A stretch of 64,000 nucleotides of DNA, taken from contig OZ025784.1 in NCBI GenBank assembly GCA_964019425.1, forward strand, positions 372,001-436,000. The letters are read 5' to 3'. The notes beneath the pieces were generated by a model. The model was given only the letters and a program-made list of their open reading frames with translations. It had not been told where the DNA came from and ran no database searches. The stretch is from Flectonema sp. DT1601 (lineage: Eukaryota; Euglenozoa; Diplonemea; Diplonemida; Diplonemidae). Each line of letters starts with the position of its first letter. Positions within the stretch are counted from its first letter, which is position 1. This document shows, piece after piece, positions 21,086-31,412 of the stretch. The position numbers and the translations under genes are program-made.

Positions 21086-23110
21086 CTAACGTTGCCTTCG
21101 TTTCCTTGAATCTCTCTTTATCGGATCGAAGCATTCTTCGACTTGCTTGAGGAGGTCATCACTGTCTACCTCGAGAGGTGTCTCTCCGTTAATTTTATTA
21201 TTTGCGAGTCGAGTCCCGAATTGAATTGCTCGCTTTTGAAGTGTGGCTGCTGACTTCGCTCCTACAGAAACTGCAGCGTCACGAATAAGACGTTTATCAC
21301 CAACACCCATCATTAATGAAAGGTCACAGATATTAGACAAGTGAAGTGATTGTAACACTTGCAGAACATTTTCATCCAGAAATGGGAAGCGAGCTTCCTT
21401 ACCGTGATCGCTGATTATTCGATCGTCCCTTCCCAAGTTGCGGGTCCAGAGACGATCGAAGTCGGATTGCATTTCCTTCGCCAACATCTTCAATCCTTCT
21501 TCTGATCCTCCGGATTTTGTGAAAACATTTCTGTATCGACTGTACCCTCCATTTGTTTCATCAGCACCCATTCCAACTAGTAACACTGTGGCTCCACTTT
21601 GTACAGTATCAGATTCACTGTTAGCAATCTTACGAACTATTTCATGTTCCTCAAGAGCTTTCCCCGTAAGTGAAACAGCAAGAGTGGTTCCTTTTCCTGT
21701 ACAGCAGACAACACCAGATAGAGAAGCAGCTTGAATGTAGTCAGATATTTTTTTATAACCTGCTGCTCTGTATGGTATTTCGTGAGCGTGCGATAAGTCC
21801 GAGACAGTAACAGAATCTCTACACCACGACAACTCTTGTCGAATAGCATCCACTAAATAACTAAAACCTTTATCATGACGAGGAGGATTCAAGTCAAGAC
21901 TGGATCCAATTGTTCGTATCAAAGAAGGAGGTGGCGTCGTATGTTCGACTGCTGCTTTTGGAACCAGCGAGCCTACTCCTCGTGAGGCAAACCACAGAGC
22001 TGATCCGATGTTGAGATCCATCACGGTGTCTGTTGGGTTCAGTAAGTTTTTAATGTGAGACACATTTTGAATTATGTCAGCAGATTTGATAGAAATTTCA
22101 ATCAAGTTCCATTCCCTATCAGGATATGTTTTACAGAGTTCTGCCCAACCATGTCTGGAAGCAAGGCGATCAGGAGTGGTGCTTGGAGACACTCCAAAAG
22201 CCACGTTGAGTAAATCTATACTTTCTCCCTTTGGTACGTCTCTCTCACATATTCCTGCGAGTATCGCGCAGTCTACTCCCCCGCTGTACAGAATTCCAAT
22301 TCTGCTCTCCGTTTGCTTTGTTTCCGAATTACTGCGTCTCTTTGCGTGACTTGAAAGAACAACTCTCTTCTTTACAGCTTCTTGTAATGATGTGAGATAG
22401 ATTTGATTAGCTTCTGATTGTGGAATTTGTTGATTTTGAAGACATTTAGTAGCCTGAAAAGGTTTTGAGTAAAGAGGATCACTCCATGGCGTAGTGTCAA
22501 TAGTAATGTGAGTCTTGTCTTCAGATGTCTTTGATAATGAGAGTGAGCATATTTTACCAACTGGGACTTCAGCGAATGTATTTTCACAGCTATGAGCAGT
22601 ACTACATAAGAGGAGACTGTTAGAGTTTCGAGAGTATAATAGTGATCGTCTTCCTAAAGGATCTCTTCCAAAGACAACAGAATCCGTCTCCTTGTGAAAG
22701 AATATAAAAGAATAAGGTCCCTGAATATCCTGAAGTGATGTAATGACAGCTTCTACAAGTGACAACTTTACTAAGTTTTGTTGAATGTGTTTGTAAACCA
22801 TTTTAGTATCATTTTCAGTTACATTACTCATAACATCTAAGCCATCGAATACTTCACCATTCCACAATAACATGTCTCCTTTACCGTAAGGTTGTGATGT
22901 TGGTTCTTCATCTCCTCTCATCTGAAGTACAGCTCCTGTCAGTGTCCATTTCCGTTCAATACAAACTTCGTTAAAGTGATCTGGTCCTCTCCTTTTAATA
23001 GAATTCGATATTTCACCCCACTGATCACAATCAGATTGCGGGATGTTTAATTCTTTTGATTCTACTGAGTAACCCTCTCCACATTGTAATAATAAACAAA
23101 TACCACACAT
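21086..23110 (-). CDS. ASNSD1: Asparagine synthetase domain-containing protein 1
   Basis: A 674-residue protein, close in size to animal and fungal ASNSD1. It starts MCGIC, so Cys2 is in place for an N-terminal class II glutamine amidotransferase domain (about residues 2-190; RRGPDHF is the conserved segment). The C-terminal synthetase-like domain (about 245-640) has the PP-loop YSGGVDC and the motif GMGADETNGGYSRYR. It also has RFPFLDENV, like the C-terminal motif of asparagine synthetases. ASNSD1 is a divergent relative of asparagine synthetase whose reaction is unsettled. The C-terminus is basic (RDSRKRRQR). An ACAG acceptor lies 12 nt upstream of the ATG. Confidence 0.92.
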   Translation of the reverse strand: MCGICLLLQCGEGYSVESKELNIPQSDCDQWGEISNSIKRRGPDHFNEVCIERKWTLTGAVLQMRGDEEPTSQPYGKGDMLLWNGEVFDGLDVMSNVTENDTKMVYKHIQQNLVKLSLVEAVITSLQDIQGPYSFIFFHKETDSVVFGRDPLGRRSLLYSRNSNSLLLCSTAHSCENTFAEVPVGKICSLSLSKTSEDKTHITIDTTPWSDPLYSKPFQATKCLQNQQIPQSEANQIYLTSLQEAVKKRVVLSSHAKRRSNSETKQTESRIGILYSGGVDCAILAGICERDVPKGESIDLLNVAFGVSPSTTPDRLASRHGWAELCKTYPDREWNLIEISIKSADIIQNVSHIKNLLNPTDTVMDLNIGSALWFASRGVGSLVPKAAVEHTTPPPSLIRTIGSSLDLNPPRHDKGFSYLVDAIRQELSWCRDSVTVSDLSHAHEIPYRAAGYKKISDYIQAASLSGVVCCTGKGTTLAVSLTGKALEEHEIVRKIANSESDTVQSGATVLLVGMGADETNGGYSRYRNVFTKSGGSEEGLKMLAKEMQSDFDRLWTRNLGRDDRIISDHGKEARFPFLDENVLQVLQSLHLSNICDLSLMMGVGDKRLIRDAAVSVGAKSAATLQKRAIQFGTRLANNKINGETPLEVDSDDLLKQVEECFDPIKRDSRKRRQR

Positions 23111-23302
23111 ATTTAATATGTGCTGTTTTTTTTTTTGATAAAATACTATAAAAGACTATTGCACAAAAGATGTTATAAAGAGGCCTCTAAAAGAAACTGA
23201 ACTACTAAACTAAAAAGTACGAACTACGAACTTCAATAAATTATATCGAACAGGAAAGGTCAGTTCTCTCCCGTAAATATGGAAAAAAAAGAAAAATGTA
23301 AC

Positions 23303-23980
23303 TTATGTGGTGGTAACCATAACTATGGCAATAGTGTAACACAAAGTTGTACACAACATGCATAGGAATACACAAAACTGACTCATATTACCTCCTGCAA
23401 TTGTAGTACCAGTCCAGGGACAGAAGTGATCGTTGTCTCGTATAGAAACGAGACACTCTTCACACCATTCATAGTCTGAAGGAATGTAAAGTTTAGCTGC
23501 TGGGTTATATTTAACATCTGCAACAGGAAGGTTTGCTGGTCTGTTTGGATACCGAAGACCGATTCCAGGATTTGTAAGTGCGGTCGCCAAGAAGGAAATA
23601 AAAGTACCCAAAGTCAACACTACTTGTATTATTAGAAATGGTAAACTCGCTTTATTCCTGATGAGAGAGAACAAAGCGAATCCGACTCCAAGTATCAATC
23701 CACTAGTGAATATTATCATCGGCCAGCAAGGTCCGGCAACACAAAGAAAGGGAAATTCACCTTCTGCGACTTCAGATTTTCGGAAACAGGCGGTCATCCT
23801 TCCAATTGAGTTCCCAAATGGAGCTTTTCCAATACATTTTGTCATACTTCCGAATCCCCACTCGTAGTCATAGTCACCCGTGCAGTATACGAATTCCTCT
23901 AATTCTTCGGAAGTTTGCTCATCCTGCGAGGCAACCATCACCTCGAGCTCCTCTTCCATAGTTTGCATAGTTGGTTGCAT
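23303..23980 (-). CDS. DHHC-like palmitoyltransferase with reduced Cys-rich domain
   Basis: Start chosen at MQPTMQTMEEEL because a strong acceptor (CTTTTCACGCAG) lies just upstream, giving 225 residues. After an acidic N-terminus come two membrane segments (PCWPMIIFTSGLILGVGFALF and a second ending FISFLATALTNPG). The TNPG motif that precedes the Cys-rich domain in DHHC enzymes is present. The Cys-rich domain is very short: CEEC, then DNDHFCPWTGTTIAGGN, then a third hydrophobic stretch. The catalytic motif is DHFC (the Cys is kept, the second His is Phe). The middle HC-x2-C zinc ligands and the later Cys are missing. The protein ends soon after (MVTTT), so the fourth membrane helix is absent unless a further exon exists. 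S-acylation activity is therefore uncertain. Confidence 0.75.
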   Translation of the reverse strand: MQPTMQTMEEELEVMVASQDEQTSEELEEFVYCTGDYDYEWGFGSMTKCIGKAPFGNSIGRMTACFRKSEVAEGEFPFLCVAGPCWPMIIFTSGLILGVGFALFSLIRNKASLPFLIIQVVLTLGTFISFLATALTNPGIGLRYPNRPANLPVADVKYNPAAKLYIPSDYEWCEECLVSIRDNDHFCPWTGTTIAGGNMSQFCVFLCMLCTTLCYTIAIVMVTTT

Positions 23981-24815
23981 TAACACTGCGTGAAAAGAAT
24001 TGTACTTTAAGATGACGACCAATAACTCTCCACACAACGTATTGATACGAAAGGATCATTTCTTTCTTTCTTATCAAATTATTTTGACCCTTAAATTTAT
24101 CGCTAATGACAACTCACGGAGGTAACTTGATCACTCTATAAAACATTCAAATTGTAACCAAATTAATACACCGCGAGGGAGAATCACCCTATTGACAAGA
24201 ACAAAACAAAAAAAAAAAAAGGGGAGTGGAGAAACAAAAAAAAAAAAAAAACTGTAATTCAGTAATTGAAGAACTACAATCATTTAATTCAAAATAACAA
24301 AAAAAAAAAAAAAAATGCGAAGTAGAATTAAATAAATAATTCTTCAGAAAAGAAGACTAAGAAGAAGAAAAAAAAAAACAATTCGTAACATCTGATCAGA
24401 ACAACAACAAAAAAGATTGTTTTCTGTATAACCGAATGATGAACAGAACGATGTAATCATCACTGCGCGACATGAGTAGATGATTCTCAACAAAAAATGA
24501 TAAATAGCAAGGCAGAGATTAGGTATTCAGAAACATTAAAATAAATCTTCTTTTCAAACAGTACGATTGTTGGTTAGGAAAGACTGAGTCAAAGTTAATT
24601 CTCGGTCAGAAAACAAATAGTAGACACAGAAATAAACTTTTTGGGGGGAAAGACCGCTAGAATGGAATTGATACTTTTTAATAATACAAACAAAAACAAA
24701 CACACATTATATATTCGCACGAAATCAAAGCACCCGTATGTCGTCGGTATGCAGTAATTCGACACAGAACAGCCATAAGGTGGTCATCTATGGACGCAGT
24801 TTCCGTCAATACTCT

Positions 24816-24845
24816 TCTCATGCCAAGGACCCCCCTGGCATGAGA
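24816..24845. other. Hairpin, 10-bp perfect stem
   Basis: TCTCATGCCA (24816-24825) pairs perfectly with TGGCATGAGA (24836-24845) around a 10-nt loop, aggacccccc. It is strong for an AT-rich spacer and may be part of a structured RNA together with the hairpin about 90 nt further on. Confidence 0.7.
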
Positions 24846-24934
24846 GGCGTTAAGTTGATTTCATCGATTGTTAGATAGATAGATAGATAAGGAAGTCCAA
24901 TACATTGCGTACTGTGCATCGCTGATACAGCAAA

Positions 24935-24961
24935 CTAGGGAGCATCGGGTTAACTCCCTAG
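24935..24961. other. Hairpin, 8-bp perfect stem
   Basis: CTAGGGAG (24935-24942) pairs with CTCCCTAG (24954-24961) around an 11-nt loop. It is near the 24816-24845 hairpin, in an otherwise gene-free region. Confidence 0.65.
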
Positions 24962-25504
24962 AGCTACGAGGCAACAGCAACGTAATTAGACCCAATCTTA
25001 TTAGGATTATTTTATTATAGCTTCTGTTACTACAGCAGAGTAATTTTAAAATAAAATTAATAAAAAATTAATAAAATGAACTTTTTACTTGTCCATACGC
25101 GAGGGAGGAGTTTAACTTTCCTTCATCGGAACTTGGAAACACTTTCCCGAAAATATTTGGTTAAAATGACAGCACTTAAATAAATAGTACTTTAACACTT
25201 AACAAGAAGTTAGAAGAAAAAAAAATCGATAAATTCGAACGCAATGAAAACCATTTAGATTGCCAGCCTTATATTTCGTTAAACACATCAAAAGGAACAA
25301 CAATTTCTCCGACAATTCTGACTGTCAGCGGCAGCGGCAGCAAATGACTGCAAACAAAAAAACAATTCCACTGAAGGCCACGTTGAGCGCCACTTGCCTA
25401 TGTTGCCGTAACAGTTTTTTATAAAACTCATGAGTACTTAATTAATAATTATATCGTCTTGAAAACTTAACCACAGAAAAACAAACACCAGGAAGGGGAG
25501 CCTT

Positions 25505-25580
25505 CACGGGGGGTAAATCATGACCATAAGAAGAGGCTTTCAATCTGAATAGTTTCTTCTCCGACTTTGTCGGTATAAAA
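25505..25580 (-). repeat. Dispersed element copy B (downstream of receptor kinase)
   Basis: Second copy of the element in the PACRG intron (8454-8540), same orientation relative to the genes. It keeps the hairpin CCGAC-TTT-GTCGG (25561-25573), with the stem conserved and the loop changed. It lies about 180 nt past the stop codon of the kinase gene, in its 3' untranslated region or in an intron if the GTAAGT near that stop is used. Confidence 0.75.
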
Positions 25581-25761
25581 AAAAATAATAAAAAACAGAA
25601 ATACCACCTGCAGCAACAATTAAAATATAAAAAAAAAAAAAAAAAACACAAAATTGTAATTTTGAACCATCCGGAAATTTCAAAGACAGAAAAGAAAAGA
25701 CCCTGTTAAGGCTTTTTCGGGATAGAAAATAAGGTTCGGTAGTTGCGGGTAATGTTCGAAT

Positions 25762-28700
25762 TTAGGTTAGAGGAATTGAAAAGGGTAAAGATGATGAAGA
25801 GTACTTACTAAGCCATGGATCACTCAGAAGATCAGGTACATTTGGTCGGAGGCTCGCATTGTTGTTAAGAATTGAAATTATAAAAGATTCACAAGTAGAG
25901 TCAATCCCAAGAGGGAGGGTAGGAACACCTGACGATATTTGATACATCGTTTCCCAGGCTGTTTTGAATCTTGGCCATGGAGGACTTCCAGAAATCATTT
26001 CACAGACTGTGCAACCAACAGACCAAATATCAGCCTTGCATCCATACCCTTGTTCTCCACTTAATATAACTTCTGGTGCCATCCAACGAGGGGTTCCAAT
26101 AACTGTTTCAGCGCCAATATTTGCTGTATTATCCCACGTCTTTAGGCAACCGAAATCACTTAACTTACAGACCCCATTGCTTAATAGTATGTTGTCACCT
26201 TTTATATCTCTGTGAATTATTTTATTACTGTGCAAGTATCCAACACCAAGTAGGATTTGTTTGGTGTAAACCTGTACGTCAGGTATGGGAAGGAAACCTC
26301 CCTTTTCATTAATCAACGAGGCGAGTGACCCTTCTGGAAGGTAATCCATTATGATACAAATTTGATCTCCGTCTATGATTAGAGATATGTAGTTTATTAT
26401 ATTTTCGTGATTTAATTGTTTTATGATCTCAAATTCAATTTTATTCTTTTCAACATCTGCCTGAGACGAACATTGTACGACCTTCGCAGCAACCAACACA
26501 TTCGTTCTCAAATCAATCGCCTCGTAGACAACACCAAACGACCCTTGACCAACCTTCTTTCGTAATTTAAAGTTGCTGTCTGGAATTTCCGTTAATTCTA
26601 TTTTTCCGTGTAGCTCATCCATGATTATTTCCTGCAGTGATTCCATAGTCAGAGAAGCCTCACGTGATTTCTTTTTAAAGTGGTAACACAACATTCCAAA
26701 CATCGACAGTATACAACACACCACTCCCGTTCCAATAATTATAGGAAGCCAGAAGAGATCAGAAGGAAGGGAAGTTGGAACATCAGAAGGCTTCTCAGTT
26801 GATGGACCTTCATTAGGTGAAGTACTCGATACGATAATTGGAGTGAGGGTTCCAACAACAACAGTAGGTTGCTGTGTTGGGATCATAGTCGATGAAACTG
26901 GCTGCTTAGTAGGTACAGAAGTAGAAGGCAGCGAAGTTGGCTGCTGCGTAGGTACAGAAGTCGGAGTTTGGGTCTCGATTTCAGATGGTGCTGTAGTCGG
27001 TTCATAAGTAGGCACGCTATCAGGCACAGGACTCGTCAAAAACACATAGGGCAGAGTTGTTCTGTTCTTCTGCTGTTCTGTAAGTTCCGATGAGCAATGT
27101 TCATTACACTTGAGATTGAAATCAATAAAACTACCGACGGGAAGCTTTACTGCGAGAGTTCCTTCCTGATGATTGATTTCAAATTGAACTCTAAATTCAC
27201 TTCCTGTTCTATCAAAACCTCGTATGCTGCCGGAAGTTATATTTAAGATGTCTAGTATAACAATTGTTTCATCAGATTCCCAACCACTTCTCCCATAGTA
27301 AGCAATATGACTAGGGCTTGATGCAAGTCTGAAGTTTAAAGGAGCTGCAAACCTTGGGAGAGGGAAGTACCAAGTCTCTGAATTATAACCAGACAAGAAA
27401 CATATTCTACCATCACAAGAAGGGTTCCAACCTATGATTGCATCACTTCCAGCTTTCCTATATGCTGGTCTGAAATCTGTTAAATTAAATAATTCACCAA
27501 CAGGAACGATACTTATTACGCTATAATAACGGTTGTGTTTGTCGTTGTTATTGTCATGTATCCAAGGACCACTGTCTCCCGAGACTGATAATTTTTCTGG
27601 GCCTAAGATGGCAATTCTTTTTGATTCATGCATTACCTGTACCTCACCATCGTAGTAGATTGGGCTGTTGATATCTATTCCTCGTTGTTGTTTCTTAAAT
27701 AAGAATTTATCTTGAACCTCATAGCCTAAAGGGTCTTTATACATCTGTTTCACGTTGTTAAATATCATTGCTGGGTGGGTAGCTGGAAGAGCAGTTAACC
27801 CAGCTCTCGTGTAGATATAACCGTCAGTTAACGACACAATTTTGTCTGAGAAATTGTACACCCCGGATCCCTGACGTGGATAGAGTAATGGTTCAATGAA
27901 TCTGAAGTTAGAGATGTTCACTTGCATCTCCGAATTGACGAGAATATATCCAAATTTCATCCAAACATTTGATAACTTCGTATGAACACTTGACCATATT
28001 ACAAGACTACCAGTTGTGGTGGTTGCTTTATCTTCGGTATAAAGATTTAAATTAGTTCCCTCAAATTGAAAGTCTGGATCTGAAGAGACTACGTGAGTTC
28101 CAGAAGACATCATTCCACTTTGAAAGACCATCACGTCGGATAAAAGAAAGAACCGCATGTTCCCCGACACGTATAAAGCGTAACTGTTGTTAACATTTGA
28201 GAATATTGAAAGCGACTTAATAAAAACTTCTTTTTGATTAGAAAACGATAATGCTACAACCTTTGAAGCAAAAGTATTACCAATGCCTGAGTGGGCTACA
28301 ATAGTAGTTCCAGTGAACTCAACGTATCCGTTTGAGGCCGATACCAAATGTACTTCTCTAGATTCGACATACGCTCTCACTACAGAGGTCACAATTATTA
28401 TATCGCATGCATTCATAATAAAACCGTTGATTTCAATGTTCTGTAAATGGATTGTACTCCCAAACGATCCACTAATCACAACAGGTTTATCACCATATCT
28501 CTTTGCTGTTGTAATTACGTATTGAATTCCTATTTTTAATACCATACCCACATCAGTCTCTCCCCGAAACATCATAACTTTATTTAATGTATTCATCTCT
28601 GAATTATTATTTGACTTTATGAACAAGTGTATCTCTTTATCGGAATTGAGTACAGCTGTTGGTGGAAAGTCAATACCAACAGAGGCAATACCACCGTGAG

Positions 28701-30168
28701 TGACGGACATCACATTATCTGAACGCTGGTATGATTTTAGTGTTAAAGTTTCTGATGAAGAAAACGCGAATGCGAAATCAAATGAGACACCACTAACAGT
28801 CTGAGCAGATTTAAATATGATAGTTGAAGTTAGTATCACTTTTCCTGTTTCAGTCACAGTTCCTGGAAACTGAGAACCATCAAAAACAAATTTCCAACAT
28901 AATTCTTGTGTGCCGTTATAGCAATTCACTTGTAGACTACTGTCTGATTTTTGAAATAAATAAAAAACATTTTCCTCTATCCTTGGACTTCCTATTTGTA
29001 CATTCCTTGACAACAACACGACAGTAGTACCTGTATCAGCGTCTACGTCCCATTCACTGTGTGTGTAGGTGAGTTTTCCCATCAGCTCGATTCCCCTTCC
29101 TTGGTAAACTTGTCTTATTATGTGTTCTTCACTTCCTTCAGATGAACTTATCAAGACTTTATCACCTGACTTCCAATTGTCATAATACAAAGAATCGAAT
29201 TGCAAAGTTACAAATCTTGATTTTTCTATTGAAGTTGTCTGAGCCTGAACAGATGAAACTTTTTGAGACCCTACAAACGATTCCAAAACACCTCCCCGTT
29301 GTATTGTTATCGAGGGAGTTAATATTGTTATAAAAGTATCGTCTGATATTGGACAAAAGTTACTTCCGATTATTAGAGTACCAAATATGTTAATTGAATC
29401 AAATGAATATACTTCTGAGTAATCCATGAATACGATGATTACATTTCTTTCAATTATTAGGTCACCATAAGAAGTATGATTTTGATTCCACCTTTTCATC
29501 CCGATCGTTATACTATTAGAATCATAATAATCAATAGAATCTGTATCATAGCAATGCTTCATTGGCACTACTGGTTGAGATATATTCGGTGTTTGTAGTG
29601 ATATTCCGAGCGGACTGCAATTCAACAGACTAGGAAGTCCATAAGAATACTTCATTGCAGTATAACTTACATCAAATTCTAAATAAAAAACATCTCCAAA
29701 CAGAGTATTTGAATTGATCATTAAATGGATTGATGTCGGCATCTTCTCTCCTTCTAAAGATGAATAGTCCCAAGTGAATATAAAAAAATCATTATCAGGT
29801 TGTTGGTATAAATTAACCATACGGTACCGACTACGTATTTCTGAAATTGAGTAGGTTTCCACCTCACTAGCTCCGGTTGTAAAGTTGCTACTGACAGACA
29901 TTTGTGCTTCAAGTTGAAGACTTTCTCGTCCAGAGAGACTCGCTGAAGATAACTGCAACTGACCCCTGGCAAAATTAATACCGCCGGGTAGCTGTGCGTA
30001 GTACCATACTTGATCAAGAGGGTTTCTTGGCTCCTTGACTATTAATTTTATAGTGATCGGGTCTCTCTGTGGGACATGCTTACTTACCTTTGTATTGCAC
30101 TGAACTAACTCTATTGATGATCCACTGTCACATATATAAAGAAACAACAACACAGACAACACCCACAT
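25762..30168 (-). CDS. G8-domain receptor with intracellular Ser/Thr kinase
   Basis: A 1468-residue single-pass receptor kinase. Residues 1-18 are a signal peptide (MWVLSVLLFLYICDSGSS). Around residues 295-375 is a G8-like domain as in CEMIP/TMEM2 and PKHD1 proteins (TIQRGGVLESF..., GDKVLISSS). A long beta-helix-like ectodomain with many Asn-x-Ser/Thr sites follows. A Pro/Thr-rich stalk with PTQQPTSLPST repeats spans about 1045-1125, and a membrane helix lies at about 1138-1162. The cytoplasmic kinase covers about 1199-1455: GQGSFGVV, HRDIKGDN, DFG, GTPRWMAPE and DIWSVGC, which places it near the STE11/MAP3K group. All catalytic motifs are intact. An acceptor (TTTCACCTCAG) lies 11 nt upstream of the ATG. 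A GTAAGT inside the last codons (after DPWL) means a small further exon is possible. Confidence 0.88.
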   Translation of the reverse strand: MWVLSVLLFLYICDSGSSIELVQCNTKVSKHVPQRDPITIKLIVKEPRNPLDQVWYYAQLPGGINFARGQLQLSSASLSGRESLQLEAQMSVSSNFTTGASEVETYSISEIRSRYRMVNLYQQPDNDFFIFTWDYSSLEGEKMPTSIHLMINSNTLFGDVFYLEFDVSYTAMKYSYGLPSLLNCSPLGISLQTPNISQPVVPMKHCYDTDSIDYYDSNSITIGMKRWNQNHTSYGDLIIERNVIIVFMDYSEVYSFDSINIFGTLIIGSNFCPISDDTFITILTPSITIQRGGVLESFVGSQKVSSVQAQTTSIEKSRFVTLQFDSLYYDNWKSGDKVLISSSEGSEEHIIRQVYQGRGIELMGKLTYTHSEWDVDADTGTTVVLLSRNVQIGSPRIEENVFYLFQKSDSSLQVNCYNGTQELCWKFVFDGSQFPGTVTETGKVILTSTIIFKSAQTVSGVSFDFAFAFSSSETLTLKSYQRSDNVMSVTHGGIASVGIDFPPTAVLNSDKEIHLFIKSNNNSEMNTLNKVMMFRGETDVGMVLKIGIQYVITTAKRYGDKPVVISGSFGSTIHLQNIEINGFIMNACDIIIVTSVVRAYVESREVHLVSASNGYVEFTGTTIVAHSGIGNTFASKVVALSFSNQKEVFIKSLSIFSNVNNSYALYVSGNMRFFLLSDVMVFQSGMMSSGTHVVSSDPDFQFEGTNLNLYTEDKATTTTGSLVIWSSVHTKLSNVWMKFGYILVNSEMQVNISNFRFIEPLLYPRQGSGVYNFSDKIVSLTDGYIYTRAGLTALPATHPAMIFNNVKQMYKDPLGYEVQDKFLFKKQQRGIDINSPIYYDGEVQVMHESKRIAILGPEKLSVSGDSGPWIHDNNNDKHNRYYSVISIVPVGELFNLTDFRPAYRKAGSDAIIGWNPSCDGRICFLSGYNSETWYFPLPRFAAPLNFRLASSPSHIAYYGRSGWESDETIVILDILNITSGSIRGFDRTGSEFRVQFEINHQEGTLAVKLPVGSFIDFNLKCNEHCSSELTEQQKNRTTLPYVFLTSPVPDSVPTYEPTTAPSEIETQTPTSVPTQQPTSLPSTSVPTKQPVSSTMIPTQQPTVVVGTLTPIIVSSTSPNEGPSTEKPSDVPTSLPSDLFWLPIIIGTGVVCCILSMFGMLCYHFKKKSREASLTMESLQEIIMDELHGKIELTEIPDSNFKLRKKVGQGSFGVVYEAIDLRTNVLVAAKVVQCSSQADVEKNKIEFEIIKQLNHENIINYISLIIDGDQICIIMDYLPEGSLASLINEKGGFLPIPDVQVYTKQILLGVGYLHSNKIIHRDIKGDNILLSNGVCKLSDFGCLKTWDNTANIGAETVIGTPRWMAPEVILSGEQGYGCKADIWSVGCTVCEMISGSPPWPRFKTAWETMYQISSGVPTLPLGIDSTCESFIISILNNNASLRPNVPDLLSDPWLSKYSSSSLPFSIPLT

Positions 30169-31198
30169 GTGGAGGTGCTGAGGTGAAAATTATTATTAAG
30201 ATTATAATGAATTTCCCTTATCAGTAATGCAACGTCCTGTCATGTAATCAAATCGTTGTTATTCCTGTTTAATAAAAAAGGGAAGGTACTAACAATGAAA
30301 AAAACACACAAACACAAAAAAAACAGTATGACTGTAAGAAATATCGACTCTTGTGAAGGGGAGATGTGATGGGGAATTCAGTTCGACCAGAAGTCGACCT
30401 TTTTTAATGAAACAAAATATTTCTTTCGTATTTTTTTTTTTTTTTTTTTTTTTGGTTTTTTTTTCCCTTCCTGGGAGCCTTAAGCAGCCCCCCCCTTTCG
30501 TAGTTCTCGTCTACAAATAAGCTCGGAGCATAAATAGGGCTTGGGAGTTAAATCCATCACGCTACTCATAACGCTGTATTTGATACGGGCTAAGCGCTCT
30601 GCCTATCTTTTCTCAACTGATAGAATTTAGTCGAAGACTATGGTGACGTTACAATCAGTGATTTCCTTCTTCTTTTATTTATATATATATTTTTTTTGAC
30701 CACTTTCTCTCAATACAATACAAGCAGCTTTTCGAATTAAAGAAAAAGATGCTTCGTTTTATTGCTACCAAAGAGTTTCAGAAAAAACAAAAAAGAGGGG
30801 GGAGGGAAATCATTAAATACCAACATCTTATAGTGGTTGATGTAGGGAAAATAACTTTTCTTTATCTGCCTTTTTTTTTTTTTTTTGCTTCCCCCAAAGT
30901 GATGCAGAAATAAGCATCTGCAATCACTTCTCCAAATTGATTTCTCATTTCTCACAGCAGCCAAAAATCTTACCAATTAAGACAGTATAATAATACCTAT
31001 GGTGTGACGGACACGGACCACACGAGTCACCTATTCAAATGTTTTTTTTTTTTTTTTTTTTTTTTTCTAAAAAAATAAAAATAAAAACAAAAACAGACCA
31101 TATCTGTGGTTACAGATTCGACACATTTCTTCTCAACCAGCGAGAGGAAACAATACATTTTACCATATTTTCTTTTTTTACCAGATGATCACAACTGG

Positions 31199-31236
31199 AG
31201 TTTCGATTCGCGGGAAAAACGCCATTTTAAGAAACT
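31199..31236. ncRNA. Hairpin repeat copy 1
   Basis: Outer stem AGTTTC (31199-31204) with GAAACT (31231-31236), inner stem GCG/CGC, purine-rich loop GGAAAAA, and a one-sided 8-nt bulge ending TTTTAA. Same architecture as copies 2 and 3, but the outer stem has different bases that still pair. Confidence 0.5.
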
Positions 31237-31327
31237 AGAATTAAGGGCAACAATAACCCGTGTCAATGCTCGCCGACAAAAAAAAATGTGATGTGAGGCA
31301 GAGGCATCTTTTCGGGTGGAAATATAC

Positions 31328-31361
31328 TCAATTCGCGTGGAAAACGCTTCTAAAGAATTGA
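31328..31361. ncRNA. Hairpin repeat copy 2
   Basis: Outer stem TCAATTC (31328-31334) with GAATTGA (31355-31361), inner stem GCGT/ACGC, loop GGAAA and 3'-side bulge TTCTAAA. The outer stem has changed on both sides relative to copies 1 and 3. Confidence 0.55.
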
Positions 31362-31412
31362 AAAAATAAAAACACACAATTGAAGTTACAATTTGTGGCT
31401 TAAATGGACTTC

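Larger units (their letters stand above)
23981..25761. other. Gene-free region (1.8 kb) with hairpins and a dispersed repeat
   Basis: A-rich with runs at 24210-24252 and 24298-24315. It contains (TAGA)n near 24873-24890, two strong hairpins (24816-24845, 24935-24961) and dispersed element copy B (25505-25580). No protein gene recognised. Confidence 0.6.

Noticed and set aside
25442-25651. 70-codon frame over dispersed element copy B
   Set aside because: Much of it is homopolymer-derived; the part shared with copy A is noted as a repeat rather than a gene.
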